Shown piece after piece: positions 33,689-42,183 of a DNA stretch of 64,000 nucleotides. A model generated the notes under the pieces. That model did no database searches. It was not told where the DNA came from and saw nothing but the letters and a program-made list of their open reading frames with translations. How positions within the stretch are numbered: the stretch's first letter is position 1; each line of letters begins with the position of its first letter. This DNA is from CANLBN01 sp050633525 (lineage in GTDB: Bacteria > Pseudomonadota > Gammaproteobacteria > Pseudomonadales > Cellvibrionaceae), in assembly GCA_050633525.1 (NCBI GenBank), contig JBOEGR010000025.1, positions 1 through 64,000 on the forward strand, given 5' to 3'. The position numbers and the translations under genes are program-made.

Positions 33689-34396
33689 ATTGGTATTTTC
33701 TATTTTCACAACTTCAATCATCTTCTTCTCTAGCTTTAATACACATCGCCATTCGATATCAAATCCCATTAGTTTCATTTTGTAATAACGATTTGGATCA
33801 ATATTTTGATAAGCTGGCCGAGGGTCTTGCTGAAGCACTTCCGTAATCAGTTGTGACAACTCATTACCTTGAGACTGTTGCTGACAAAACTGACGGGCCG
33901 CCAGACCAAACATAACGGAACAAATATCAGGAGAAAAACTGGCCAAAGTATTAGTAGCATTGGATATCGAATCCGAATAAGAAATATAAGGTTTAATATC
34001 AACGATCGGTGTGCCATCAAGCAAATCAACACCAGAAAAAATCAACTTAATCTCATTTTTATTAACAATAATATCGTCTAATTTGACTGCAGATAAGCCT
34101 AAGCTATTCGGCCTAAAAGAACTGCGAGTGGCGAAGACACCACATTTTTTATTTCCACCCAAACGAGGCGGTCGTACTTTCGCTTTCCATTTATCATTGA
34201 GATGTTGATGAAAAACAAAAGATAACCAAACATGGCTCGACTCCGTTAAGCCTTCAACACAATCAGGGTCATTAAATGGAGGCAATAATAACAGTTCGGC
34301 TGTTGCACTTGGTGCGAGTAAAGGCTGGCGAGGAATACCAAACTTTTCAGGAAAACAGGTTTTGATATAGCCCAAAGGCTCTAGGGTATACGTCAT
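33671..34396 (-). CDS. trmO: tRNA (N6-threonylcarbamoyladenosine37-N6)-methyltransferase
   Basis: A 241-residue TrmO/TsaA-family enzyme that methylates t6A37 in tRNA-Thr. The diagnostic motif is GVFATRSSFRPNSLGLSAVKL, followed by GVDLLDGTPIVDIKPYI. A SAM-dependent beta-barrel fold with a short C-terminal domain (residues about 175-241) is expected. Convergent with the buf cluster. Confidence 0.93.
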   Translation of the reverse strand: MTYTLEPLGYIKTCFPEKFGIPRQPLLAPSATAELLLLPPFNDPDCVEGLTESSHVWLSFVFHQHLNDKWKAKVRPPRLGGNKKCGVFATRSSFRPNSLGLSAVKLDDIIVNKNEIKLIFSGVDLLDGTPIVDIKPYISYSDSISNATNTLASFSPDICSVMFGLAARQFCQQQSQGNELSQLITEVLQQDPRPAYQNIDPNRYYKMKLMGFDIEWRCVLKLEKKMIEVVKIENTNKKGAV

Positions 34397-34426
34397 AATG
34401 TGATTATTTTTTCACCTTAACTTTAC

Positions 34427-34960
34427 TTACTCAACAGGCCCTAAGTGCACAACATCACCGCCTACTTTTATTTTTCCGCCACGAATTATTTTTGCGCACA
34501 AACCACCATGACCTAGCATAGCGGCAACGCCATGTTGACCTAAAGCTTTTTCCATTCGAGAACAAGGATGGCACAGCGCTGTCGCTTCAAATATTGCATC
34601 GCCAATTTGAAAACGCTGGTGCCGCAATGCAGTTAAATTAATACCAGAGACAACTAAATTACGTCGCAATATCGCAGGGTCAATACCGTATTGTTTCGGT
34701 GGGTATTGTTTCGATGGGGTTTTTTTTAACAAACGTGTAATAATATCAATATATTCCACACTAATAATCGTCGCTTGCCTCGCAGAACCGCGACTACCTT
34801 CACAGCGCCAATCGCCGGCTAAACCTAAACCTTCTATTGCCATCGTTTCTTCTAGAATATTCATGGGTACTTTGCGTGCAGGACGCACACCAATCCACTC
34901 CAACTTCCCTGCCGGTAAATTATCGAGATAACGTGCAAACAAACGACCTTGAGTAGACAT
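34427..34960 (-). CDS. MOSC-domain protein
   Basis: A 177-residue protein consisting of a MOSC beta-barrel domain. GDWRCEGSRGSARQATIIS and the conserved Cys region ALCHPCSRMEKALG are visible. MOSC proteins bind molybdenum cofactor or mediate sulfur transfer. A short near-repeat, KQYPPKQYG, lies mid-protein. Substrate unknown; likely in one transcript with the gene upstream. Confidence 0.87.
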   Translation of the reverse strand: MSTQGRLFARYLDNLPAGKLEWIGVRPARKVPMNILEETMAIEGLGLAGDWRCEGSRGSARQATIISVEYIDIITRLLKKTPSKQYPPKQYGIDPAILRRNLVVSGINLTALRHQRFQIGDAIFEATALCHPCSRMEKALGQHGVAAMLGHGGLCAKIIRGGKIKVGGDVVHLGPVE

Positions 34961-34978
34961 AATGCTCCTGTTTATTCA

Positions 34979-36127
34979 TTACCCACCGCTATAAAGCGGG
35001 TAAGTACTCTGCTGCTGATAACCTGTAATAATGGGGATCCACCCTTGCCACTGCCGATCCAGCTCCGCATCGCCACTGTCCATTAATAAAGGGCGACCAT
35101 TTAGGGCTGCTAGTTTGTTGGGGGTTAATAGTAATAAAATATGATCCTTACCTATTTTTTTAAGTAAAGTAGAAGATAACTGCTGGTTACCTCTCCCGAT
35201 AACATGTCCCTGCCCGCCTGTTGCTGTCATAATTAATTGAACCGGGTGATAAGGGTAAGTCGCTAAAGTGTCCAACAGTTCAACTGCACTAAGGTCAGAC
35301 TCAATTAGCTCTCGGCCTAAAATAATATCGACACCCAGCAAAGTGTTGGGTAAACCCAATTCATCCATCACTGCTTTTGGCGTCGTACCCGCACCCACTA
35401 TATAAATTGTATCGTTATCCATTTCATCGACAATACCGGCAGCAATTTCCGCTTGCATTGCTGAGTCATCTAACTCACCTGAATTTTTAACTTGCTGCAC
35501 ATAACGTTCATCATTAGGCACCATTAATTCGCCATAATACTTTGAATTAACTTGCCCTTCTCTCAATAGACTTTCATCAATATCTCGGACTTCTTGCAAA
35601 GAAATAGAAACGGGTTTCTTTTGCAAAAACTCTTGTACTACACGTGCTGCGGCCTGAGGGGAAATAGCATAAACACCGGAATGCATTTTGACGCCCGCGG
35701 GAATACCCAAGACCAATTGTTGCTGACCAATCACATCATAGGCAATGGCATCAATGAGGTTACGCGCGGTGCCATCACCACCCACAAACAATAATAGATC
35801 TATTTTTTGCTCGACTAATTTTTTCGCAAGCCGCTGTGTATCTTCTGGAGTAGTTTTTTCTCGTGTCAATTGCCCAATCACAACAGGCTTAAAACCAGAC
35901 TGTTTTAAACAGTCTTCGCCCATAATACTTGGGGCAGTAAACCACGCTATATCATCACTAAATTCTTTTAGTTGGGATAAAGTCACTTGTGCGCGCTGAC
36001 TTGATAGACATTCGGCTCCCATTGATAATGCTTTACTTACAATCTCATCTCCATCACTGCCTTTCAAAGCAAGCGGGCCACCAATACCCGCTAGTGGATT
36101 AATCAACAAACCTAAACGCAAAGCCAT
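34979..36127 (-). CDS. ATP-NAD kinase family protein (AcoX-like)
   Basis: A 382-residue protein. The NAD-kinase/diacylglycerol-kinase motif GGDGTARNL is at about residues 116-124. INPLAGIGG at the N-terminus and an AcoX-like C-terminal half (TATGGQGHVIGRGNQQLS) place it in the ATP-NAD kinase family rather than with canonical NadK. Physiological substrate is uncertain. It begins 3 bp after pdxB. Confidence 0.85.
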   Translation of the reverse strand: MALRLGLLINPLAGIGGPLALKGSDGDEIVSKALSMGAECLSSQRAQVTLSQLKEFSDDIAWFTAPSIMGEDCLKQSGFKPVVIGQLTREKTTPEDTQRLAKKLVEQKIDLLLFVGGDGTARNLIDAIAYDVIGQQQLVLGIPAGVKMHSGVYAISPQAAARVVQEFLQKKPVSISLQEVRDIDESLLREGQVNSKYYGELMVPNDERYVQQVKNSGELDDSAMQAEIAAGIVDEMDNDTIYIVGAGTTPKAVMDELGLPNTLLGVDIILGRELIESDLSAVELLDTLATYPYHPVQLIMTATGGQGHVIGRGNQQLSSTLLKKIGKDHILLLLTPNKLAALNGRPLLMDSGDAELDRQWQGWIPIITGYQQQSTYPLYSGG

Positions 36128-36130
36128 AAG

Positions 36131-37243
36131 CTAGTACTTTCCTTTAATGATATCGAAAGATGGTTGAAGGTTCTGGACAGAATTCGATAGTTCGAAATGA
36201 GAGTATTCTCTGCGGGAAACATACTCTTTGCGTAAGAGATCAAAACGCGAATCATTCCTCAATGTTTTATCATCATCCACAATATTGTAACAAGCCAATA
36301 TTAAATCATTAAGGCTGGCTTGTTCATGCTGATGTAGATCAAGCGTTGTTTTATCTTGGGATAATAACAAGTCTTTTTCTTGAGGAATGGGCTTATTCAA
36401 AAATTGGCATAGGGCCTTATAAATCATATAAGTACCCTGCTCTTTTCCCTCGACGCTATAACCGGCGATATGAAAAGTCCCTAAGTCTACTTTTTCTAAC
36501 AATTGTCGATTGATCGTCGGTTCGTTTTCCCATACATCCAAAGCCAATGACAGAACGGGTTGGTTTAATAGTGTGCGCTGATTTAATACTGATAATAAAG
36601 CTTCGTTATCAATCACCGCACCTCGGCCGCTATTAATTAATAACGTCTTATCCGATAGCTGAGACAGCTCGTCATAGCCAAACAAATGATACGTTGGAAA
36701 TGGGCCATTCCGTGTTAAAGGTGTGTGGCAAGTAATAATATCTGCATCGAGTACTTTATTAAAACTGACCAAATGAGCAGGGTCTATATCAACAGGTGGT
36801 GCACTTTCCAAAAAAGGATCATAGACCATCACATCACAACCAAGACGGCATAAACGCTGATACAAACGACGTCCAATATTACCGCAACCCACAATCCCGA
36901 TAGTGTGTTTTTGCCATTCAGGTCTCAAGGCCGCCATAGCACTAAATACATATTGCACAACCGCATTCGCATTACAGCCAGGGGCATTGGCCCAAGTAAT
37001 ATTATTGGCGTCAAGATAGTCTGTATCCAAGTGATCAATACCAATAGTGCAACTACCCACAAATTGAATGTTGCTACCCGATAACAAACTCTCGTTCACT
37101 TGCGTGATAGAACGCACCAGCAAAATATCGGCGCCCTTGAGATCACTTGATTTCAAATCTCGGCCCGGTAAAGCAATCACCTCCCCTAAGTGACTAAAAA
37201 ACTCTTGTGCTAGAGGAATATTTTGATCGACAATTATTTTCAT
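36131..37243 (-). CDS. pdxB: erythronate-4-phosphate dehydrogenase
   Basis: A 370-residue D-2-hydroxyacid dehydrogenase of pyridoxal 5'-phosphate synthesis. The start MKIIVDQNIPLAQEFF is family-typical. The NAD motif is GIVGCGNIGRRLYQRL. Catalytic residues are in GRGAVIDNEAL (Arg), ALDVWENEP (Glu) and FHIAGYSVEGK (His). The C-terminal PdxB dimerisation domain is present. Confidence 0.95.
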   Translation of the reverse strand: MKIIVDQNIPLAQEFFSHLGEVIALPGRDLKSSDLKGADILLVRSITQVNESLLSGSNIQFVGSCTIGIDHLDTDYLDANNITWANAPGCNANAVVQYVFSAMAALRPEWQKHTIGIVGCGNIGRRLYQRLCRLGCDVMVYDPFLESAPPVDIDPAHLVSFNKVLDADIITCHTPLTRNGPFPTYHLFGYDELSQLSDKTLLINSGRGAVIDNEALLSVLNQRTLLNQPVLSLALDVWENEPTINRQLLEKVDLGTFHIAGYSVEGKEQGTYMIYKALCQFLNKPIPQEKDLLLSQDKTTLDLHQHEQASLNDLILACYNIVDDDKTLRNDSRFDLLRKEYVSRREYSHFELSNSVQNLQPSFDIIKGKY

Positions 37244-37305
37244 ACACTACTTTGTTTGAGAATGTTAATGGGGGCGTTCAGACATACTAAAAATCACAGA
37301 AAATA

Positions 37306-37533
37306 CTAAAAGTGATGTTTCAACACTAATATACGTTGAAACAATTTAGGAAAGCCCATTTGGGTACAGAAGCGCTCAAGCGATGCCCACTCAGGCTCCT
37401 GCCAATGTAACTCACCAACACCTTGAATCAATTTTAAATCAGTCACAATCGTGGCTAATTGTTGCGCTACTCTAATCTGATCCGAATACTCGATAAGCTT
37501 CACCCCAAGAGTGCGNNCGATGACAATTTTCAT
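37306..37533 (-). pseudogene. C-terminal fragment of a second 5'-3' exonuclease, interrupted by an N gap
   Basis: Reading from ATG 37533 gives MKIVI, then the ambiguous bases 37516-37517. After that comes a segment that aligns with the last 60 residues of the exonuclease just upstream (DQIRVAQQLATIV...FCTQMGFPKLFQR against DQIAIAQQLATIT...FCHRMGFPRLFSR). The bulk of the protein is missing exactly at the gap. This is either a truncated tandem duplicate or a full second copy whose middle was lost in assembly. Confidence 0.7.
37516..37517. other. assembly gap (two N bases)
   Basis: Two unresolved bases, the only ones in the window. They lie inside the duplicated exonuclease region, where an assembler could have collapsed a repeat. 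Gap length may not be real. Confidence 0.9.
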
Positions 37534-38610
37534 CTAACTAAATACTTTTTCCATGCGAGAAAACAAACGCGGAAATCCCATTCGGTGGCAAAAGTCTTCA
37601 ATATGATCATACTCGATGGAATTGGGACGCCAATTAATATCTTTTAGTCCAACCCCGAGATCAATATTGTCAGTAATCGTGGCCAGTTGTTGTGCAATAG
37701 CAATTTGATCACGAAACAAGTGCAGTTTTTCAGCCAGTTTTTTTGCACCTCTCACTGGCAGCGTCGCGACTTGCTGTAAATCGTTGAAGAGGCTATCAAC
37801 ATCGCCAAAATGCGACAATAAAGCTTGCGCTGTTTTAGGACCAACACCAGGCACACCGGGAATGTCGTCAATACTGTCACCGACTAACGCTAAATAATCA
37901 ATTAATTGACTCGCTGCCACACCAAATTTATCTTCTATATCCTTTTGGAAATGCCTAACGCCGATCTGCTCAGCGCTATCATCACAAGCATCATCTCCTA
38001 CCTGCTTAGCTTTACTCGTTTTGGATGATGCAGAGTAATCCCATAAAAAATCTTGAGGACGCCGTAATAGCTGAGCAAGATCCTTATCTCGGGTTAATAT
38101 TGCGATTGGCTTTCGAGTGCGCACCAAAGGCTGATATAAACTACCTAACAAATCATCGGCTTCATGGGTTTTACTGCCATAGGTTTTAATACCTAACAAA
38201 CCAGTAACACGACGACAAGACTTTAACTGAAATGCTAGCGCCTCATCGGGTAATGCTCGACTACATTTATACTCTGGGTAGATTTTATTACGAAAACAGC
38301 TCGCCAAGCTTTCATCAAAACAAGCGGCAATGTATCTCTTAGTAATGTGTCGTTTAGTCGTTGAATTACTCTGTTTTGAAAGGCTCTGTTTTGAAAAGCC
38401 ATGTTTTAAATAGTTCTGTTTTGATAGTTGTTGCTCCAACAGGCGCACTAAAAAAGCGGTATAACCGTATACCGCAGCTGTTGGCCAACTGTCTTTTTTG
38501 CTGTACCAATGATCGGGTAAGGAAAAATAATATTGAAAAATATAAATAGACGCATCTATTAATATACTGGGAGCATTTTTTTGTTTTTCTGAAGTATCTT
38601 TACTAGACAA
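37534..38610 (-). CDS. 5'-3' exonuclease (Pol I N-domain/Xni-like)
   Basis: A 358-residue FEN/PIN-like nuclease. Acidic metal-binding residues appear in ILIDASIYIFQ, AACFDES, HEADDLLG, TRDKDLAQLL and LVGDSIDDIPGVPGVGPKTAQALL (helix-hairpin-helix). It is longer than E. coli Xni (about 250). It has Lys/Ser-rich insertions near residues 60-90 (repeated SKQ units) and 195-210. It directly precedes a fragment of a paralogous copy. Confidence 0.88.
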   Translation of the reverse strand: MSSKDTSEKQKNAPSILIDASIYIFQYYFSLPDHWYSKKDSWPTAAVYGYTAFLVRLLEQQLSKQNYLKHGFSKQSLSKQSNSTTKRHITKRYIAACFDESLASCFRNKIYPEYKCSRALPDEALAFQLKSCRRVTGLLGIKTYGSKTHEADDLLGSLYQPLVRTRKPIAILTRDKDLAQLLRRPQDFLWDYSASSKTSKAKQVGDDACDDSAEQIGVRHFQKDIEDKFGVAASQLIDYLALVGDSIDDIPGVPGVGPKTAQALLSHFGDVDSLFNDLQQVATLPVRGAKKLAEKLHLFRDQIAIAQQLATITDNIDLGVGLKDINWRPNSIEYDHIEDFCHRMGFPRLFSRMEKVFS

Positions 38611-38623
38611 TATCGACGGGCCC

Positions 38624-39313
38624 CTATAAAGACGACATGCAATAATATTCGGGTTTCATCACCAACAAGCGAGCTTGATCAGAAGACACTATTTTTCCGC
38701 TAGAGAAAGAATACAGTGCGGCTAACCAACGTTCAGCTCGTTCATTAAGGCCTTTAAGACAATATTCCTGAGCCTGCTCAACCACACCTTGCTTGAAGCG
38801 TAATAATGATTGGGTAATATTATCACCTGTGGCGTCGTCTATAGCAGCATCCAGATTGTCCACGCTGACTCTAAAGCGCACACCTGCCGCTAGTGAGAAT
38901 ATCCACTCAAGTGCTTGGGGCTTGCACTCAACTTGCTCAAATAAACTCTGTTGCTCCCGATCACGCCCATCAGGCACATACCAATATCCGTAATCTATCT
39001 GCTGACGTCGAGATTGGCCCGCAATACACCAATGCGCTATCTCATGTAAGGCGCTGGATACGTAATCCTCTCTAAAAATAATACGGTGATGAATACTATT
39101 TGTGCTATCGATAGTCGCTGGGCGATATTCGGGTTCGGTACCACCCCCCACTAAACAAGTATTGTGTAATGATAGAAACACATCATTGAACAAATTAACT
39201 AGAGAGTCCGAATCTATAGTTTTTTCATTTTTACCTTTACTATCATAGGCTTGTAATGACAAGCCAGAATCAGCATGAAGATTGAGGTCACTATTTTTCA
39301 AGAGGGAAGACAT
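38624..39313 (-). CDS. epmC: elongation factor P hydroxylase
   Basis: A 229-residue EpmC (YfcM) protein that hydroxylates the beta-lysylated lysine of EF-P. The family block reads SALHEIAHWCIAGQSRRQQIDYGYWYVPDGRDREQQSLFE. It contains the metal-binding HExxH-like pair and closely matches E. coli EpmC, and VEXKPQALEW-type sequence follows. The N-terminal 35 residues are an unconserved extension, so translation may start later. Confidence 0.93.
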   Translation of the reverse strand: MSSLLKNSDLNLHADSGLSLQAYDSKGKNEKTIDSDSLVNLFNDVFLSLHNTCLVGGGTEPEYRPATIDSTNSIHHRIIFREDYVSSALHEIAHWCIAGQSRRQQIDYGYWYVPDGRDREQQSLFEQVECKPQALEWIFSLAAGVRFRVSVDNLDAAIDDATGDNITQSLLRFKQGVVEQAQEYCLKGLNERAERWLAALYSFSSGKIVSSDQARLLVMKPEYYCMSSL

Positions 39314-39510
39314 TTTGGCTTGTACTTTTACTCAACTCGATATACCTTTAAGTTAACTGCACTGAATGAACACCATGAACCATTTCATTGTAGGTGGGTC
39401 AATATATGGTGTTCGCAAATGAAGGAAGCACTACAGCTTGTGCGTAGGGTTTTACTTCTTTCATTTAACAGGCAGCCTACTACTATTCAGTTGTTATTAG
39501 GGGGTGCATT

Positions 39511-40215
39511 ATGAATACCTCAGACGAAACCCGCAATGCCGATAATGTCGTTGATATTTTTAGCGGCAGACCTGTCTCCGACCTTGATGATGAGCGCATC
39601 ATCAGACTTTCCCCCGAACTTGATGGCTTAGAGATGCTGTACTCTAATGACGCCAGTGATGGCCGTCTGTTTAGCTTACAAATACTCTGCTGGGGCCTGA
39701 AGGCAAGTGGTGAAGTGGTAGGCCTTGTGCCTTGGCTCAACCAGATGATGTCATGCACCGAGCTTTGTGACCCATTGAATGGGCACTGGGAAGGCTACTA
39801 TGATCCAGGTATTGATGAAGTATTCGAAGAACCCCCTATTCACAAGGTTGTTGAGCTTGAAACGGCTGCTGAATACTATGAGTATCAGTGTGAAAATGCC
39901 GATGACATCATCCAAGAAGTACCCGATACCATTGGAACTCATGCGATCTTGTCTAACGATGGTTTCCAAAGCCTCACCTTAGCCGAAATTATCAGCTGGC
40001 GACTATTCCATGACGGCAGCATTACCGGCATGCTAGCGGATCAAGACCGTGTTATATCAACCCCTATCTTACCAGGTGACGATTGCCTATACCCTGCTCA
40101 AGATAACCCTAAATTTAAGTACTTTTTTCAGCACCACATCGCTAATAAAATCAAATCACAAGACCCTGAAGCCATTGCTGCTATCTCATTACTGGCGGAA
40201 GACGAAGGGAATTGA
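39511..40215 (+). CDS. conserved-looking acidic protein of unknown function
   Basis: A 234-residue acidic soluble protein without signal peptide or membrane helix. It starts at ATG 39511 after an AGGGGGTG ribosome-binding site. Visible features are a hydrophobic LQILCWGLKASGEVVGLVPWLNQMMSC segment and CTELCDPLNGHWEGYYDPG, which may form a fold core. A C-terminal half contains FQSLTLAEIISWRLFHDGSI. I do not recognise a family. It is convergent with tusA and upstream of two further small genes. Confidence 0.75.
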   Translation: MNTSDETRNADNVVDIFSGRPVSDLDDERIIRLSPELDGLEMLYSNDASDGRLFSLQILCWGLKASGEVVGLVPWLNQMMSCTELCDPLNGHWEGYYDPGIDEVFEEPPIHKVVELETAAEYYEYQCENADDIIQEVPDTIGTHAILSNDGFQSLTLAEIISWRLFHDGSITGMLADQDRVISTPILPGDDCLYPAQDNPKFKYFFQHHIANKIKSQDPEAIAAISLLAEDEGN

Positions 40216-40248
40216 TTTAAATCAAAGGCTGTTTTAGTAAAAGAGTGT

Positions 40249-40482
40249 TTAATTCTTTTTGATAAGATAGCGATACTGACCATTCTCTTCTTCATTGACG
40301 AGCAAGTCATGGCCGAGGAAATGACAGAATTTCGGAATATCGCGAGTTGTGGCTGGGTCAGTCGCAATCACTTCAACTGTATCACCGCTATTTAAGCTAC
40401 GGACACTTTTGTGTAACAACATCACAGGCTCAGGACAAATAAGTCCGGATGTATCGAGAACTAGGTCTATTTTTTGGGTCAT
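40249..40482 (-). CDS. tusA: sulfurtransferase TusA
   Basis: A 77-residue TusA-family protein. The sulfur-carrying Cys16 sits in LICPEPVMLLHK, followed by DPATTRDIPKFCHFLGH. It relays sulfur from IscS toward 2-thiouridine formation in tRNA and toward other acceptors. Convergent with the unknown gene at 39511. Confidence 0.94.
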   Translation of the reverse strand: MTQKIDLVLDTSGLICPEPVMLLHKSVRSLNSGDTVEVIATDPATTRDIPKFCHFLGHDLLVNEEENGQYRYLIKKN

Positions 40483-40592
40483 AGTGCGGAAGTGTGTATC
40501 AAAATGGATAAAAACTCAAAATAGTCTACGATCTGACGACTAGAATATTAGTATATAAGTAACCAAATTTAATTAGTATAAGGTACGAGATT

Positions 40593-40925
40593 GTGATCCC
40601 GACCACCTACATCAACCCAAAAGCCCTGCAATTGAGCATCATTATGCTGCGTCAATACCGGCCGGCTATTGCCAAGCTACTACCAGGCCCCGAGAGCTAC
40701 CCCGCTATTGGCGCAGATATCGAGCTTAGCCTTAACTCTCAATCCGTATCCAAGATTATTGCAGCACTCAACGAGTTAGGTGATGAGTGGGTCGCTGATG
40801 CCAAGCGTAAGCCCAATGAAACTAACCGTAACCAACTCAGACAACAATGCTTGTCATTTATATTGGATGAGTGGATTGCTGTGGGAGAACAATGCCAGCG
40901 GCAACTGAAAATGAGCATTCATTAA
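40593..40925 (+). CDS. hypothetical protein
   Basis: A 110-residue soluble helical protein starting at GTG 40593 behind an AAGG ribosome-binding site. Sequence such as LSIIMLRQYRPAIAKLLPGPESYPAIGADIELSLNSQ and KPNETNRNQLRQQCLSFILDEW shows codon-compatible, well-packed coding. No family recognised. Divergent from tusA and convergent with yheU. Confidence 0.65.
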   Translation: MIPTTYINPKALQLSIIMLRQYRPAIAKLLPGPESYPAIGADIELSLNSQSVSKIIAALNELGDEWVADAKRKPNETNRNQLRQQCLSFILDEWIAVGEQCQRQLKMSIH

Positions 40926-40943
40926 TACTGGCAGCCTAATGCT

Positions 40944-41174
40944 CTATTCTATGGATATTTGCTGGTAATCTTGTTTTGTGACCAAATTAATCGATTCACT
41001 GGCGGCATCAAAGGTAATCAACACCTCACCCGATATCAATTGGCTTTTTAATAATGATACTTTATCCTCAAGCGCTAATTCCACATCACCATAATCTGTT
41101 CCCTCTCGTGTAATAAAGGCTTCCATTAAGTTTTGTAATGTTTCGTCATTGATTTTATCTGGCGGTATAATCAT
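40944..41174 (-). CDS. yheU: YheU family (UPF0270) protein
   Basis: A 76-residue protein starting MIIPPDKINDETLQNLMEAFITREGTDYGD. This matches the short, highly conserved YheU family of unknown function. Full length. The three bases before the start face the GcvR-like gene. Confidence 0.9.
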   Translation of the reverse strand: MIIPPDKINDETLQNLMEAFITREGTDYGDVELALEDKVSLLKSQLISGEVLITFDAASESINLVTKQDYQQISIE

Positions 41175-41276
41175 TGTGTGTATAACTTGAGGGCTAAGCG
41201 AGGCATAATACGGTCAAAGTGTTCCAGTGAATACCCCCTTCGAATAAAAATGGAAAAAATAAAGAGACGAAAAACT

Positions 41277-41804
41277 ATGTCTAAACAAAACATCATCATC
41301 ACCTTACTCAGCGACGACAAGCCCGGCGTCGTACAAACCGTTGCAGACATTATTGCGAAAGAAGGTGGTAACTGGCTAGAAAGCCGAATGTCGCAACTTG
41401 CAGGTAAATTTGCAGGTATCCTAAAAGTCAGCATTGATAAAGATAAAGTACAAACACTGACCTCTTCACTACAAGGCCTAAGTGCTTCTGGCATTCAAGT
41501 ACTGATAGACGAAGCGGGCAATGAGAAGAGTGAACAAAGTGCAAAAACATTGGCCTTCGAATTAATGGGAGCCGATCGAGTCGGGATTGTCAGCGAAATC
41601 GCTAATGCATTTTCAGCAAAAGGAATTAGCATTGACGACCTAGAAACCCAATGCTCTAGTATGCCTTGGTCAGGAGAACCCCTTTTCGAAGCCAGCGGTA
41701 TTTTAATCGCGCCTGATACGATCGATAAAGAAAATTTATTGAATCACTTAGATGAGATAGAAGACAAGCTAGGTTTGGATATTTCAATTACGGAACAACT
41801 ATAG
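41277..41804 (+). CDS. GcvR-like two-ACT-domain regulator
   Basis: A 175-residue protein made of two ACT domains. The first is at about residues 6-85 (LLSDDKPGVVQTVADIIAKEGGNWLESRMSQLAGKFAGI). The second is at about 92-175 (LMGADRVGIVSEIANAFSAKGISIDDLETQCSS). This arrangement is that of the glycine-cleavage repressor GcvR. The ATG at 41277 has a GAGA-type ribosome-binding site. Earlier starts in the same frame back to 41178 lack support. Confidence 0.8.
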   Translation: MSKQNIIITLLSDDKPGVVQTVADIIAKEGGNWLESRMSQLAGKFAGILKVSIDKDKVQTLTSSLQGLSASGIQVLIDEAGNEKSEQSAKTLAFELMGADRVGIVSEIANAFSAKGISIDDLETQCSSMPWSGEPLFEASGILIAPDTIDKENLLNHLDEIEDKLGLDISITEQL

Positions 41805-42183
41805 ATTTCAGATTAAGAGAATTATATTGTTATATTAAACGCCACTCTTAATTCCCTCTGAATGGCACTCTGCAAGCTACTCATCTAGATATAGTGCTAT
41901 TGATCTGATATTCGATTGTTATAACTTATAATAATGACAAAATGAATGGAATATTCAAAGACATTATAGCGCTACATGACCCAAGTAAAACACTTATCTT
42001 TTCTCAATCAAGCGGTATTGATTAACACCCTTCTTATTTAACATCCTCACTCAAGAATCCCTCTCTGATTTCTTCTGAAGAATCAAAGCATAATAAGGCT
42101 ACTTTTTAACAAAAACGGCAGCATTTTCTCTCTATTCAACTACTATTAAAGGGTTACTCATTTTTACATAGGTTTTGCTAGCA
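41805..42183. other. 379-bp non-coding region ahead of the chemoreceptor
   Basis: AT-rich stretch with no coding signature on either strand longer than background. A TATAAT (around 41931) is present, but no convincing -35 partner. No sigma-28 motif (TAAA-N15-GCCGATAA) was found. Presumably holds the promoter of the chemoreceptor. Confidence 0.5.

Noticed and set aside
39275..39514. 79-residue plus-strand frame upstream of the unknown gene
   Set aside because: Overlaps the N-terminal end of epmC on the other strand and lacks a ribosome-binding site; non-coding shadow.
41805..42183. Possible riboswitch or sRNA ahead of the chemoreceptor
   Set aside because: No recognised aptamer core and no strong hairpin plus T-run; only an AT-rich promoter-like region.
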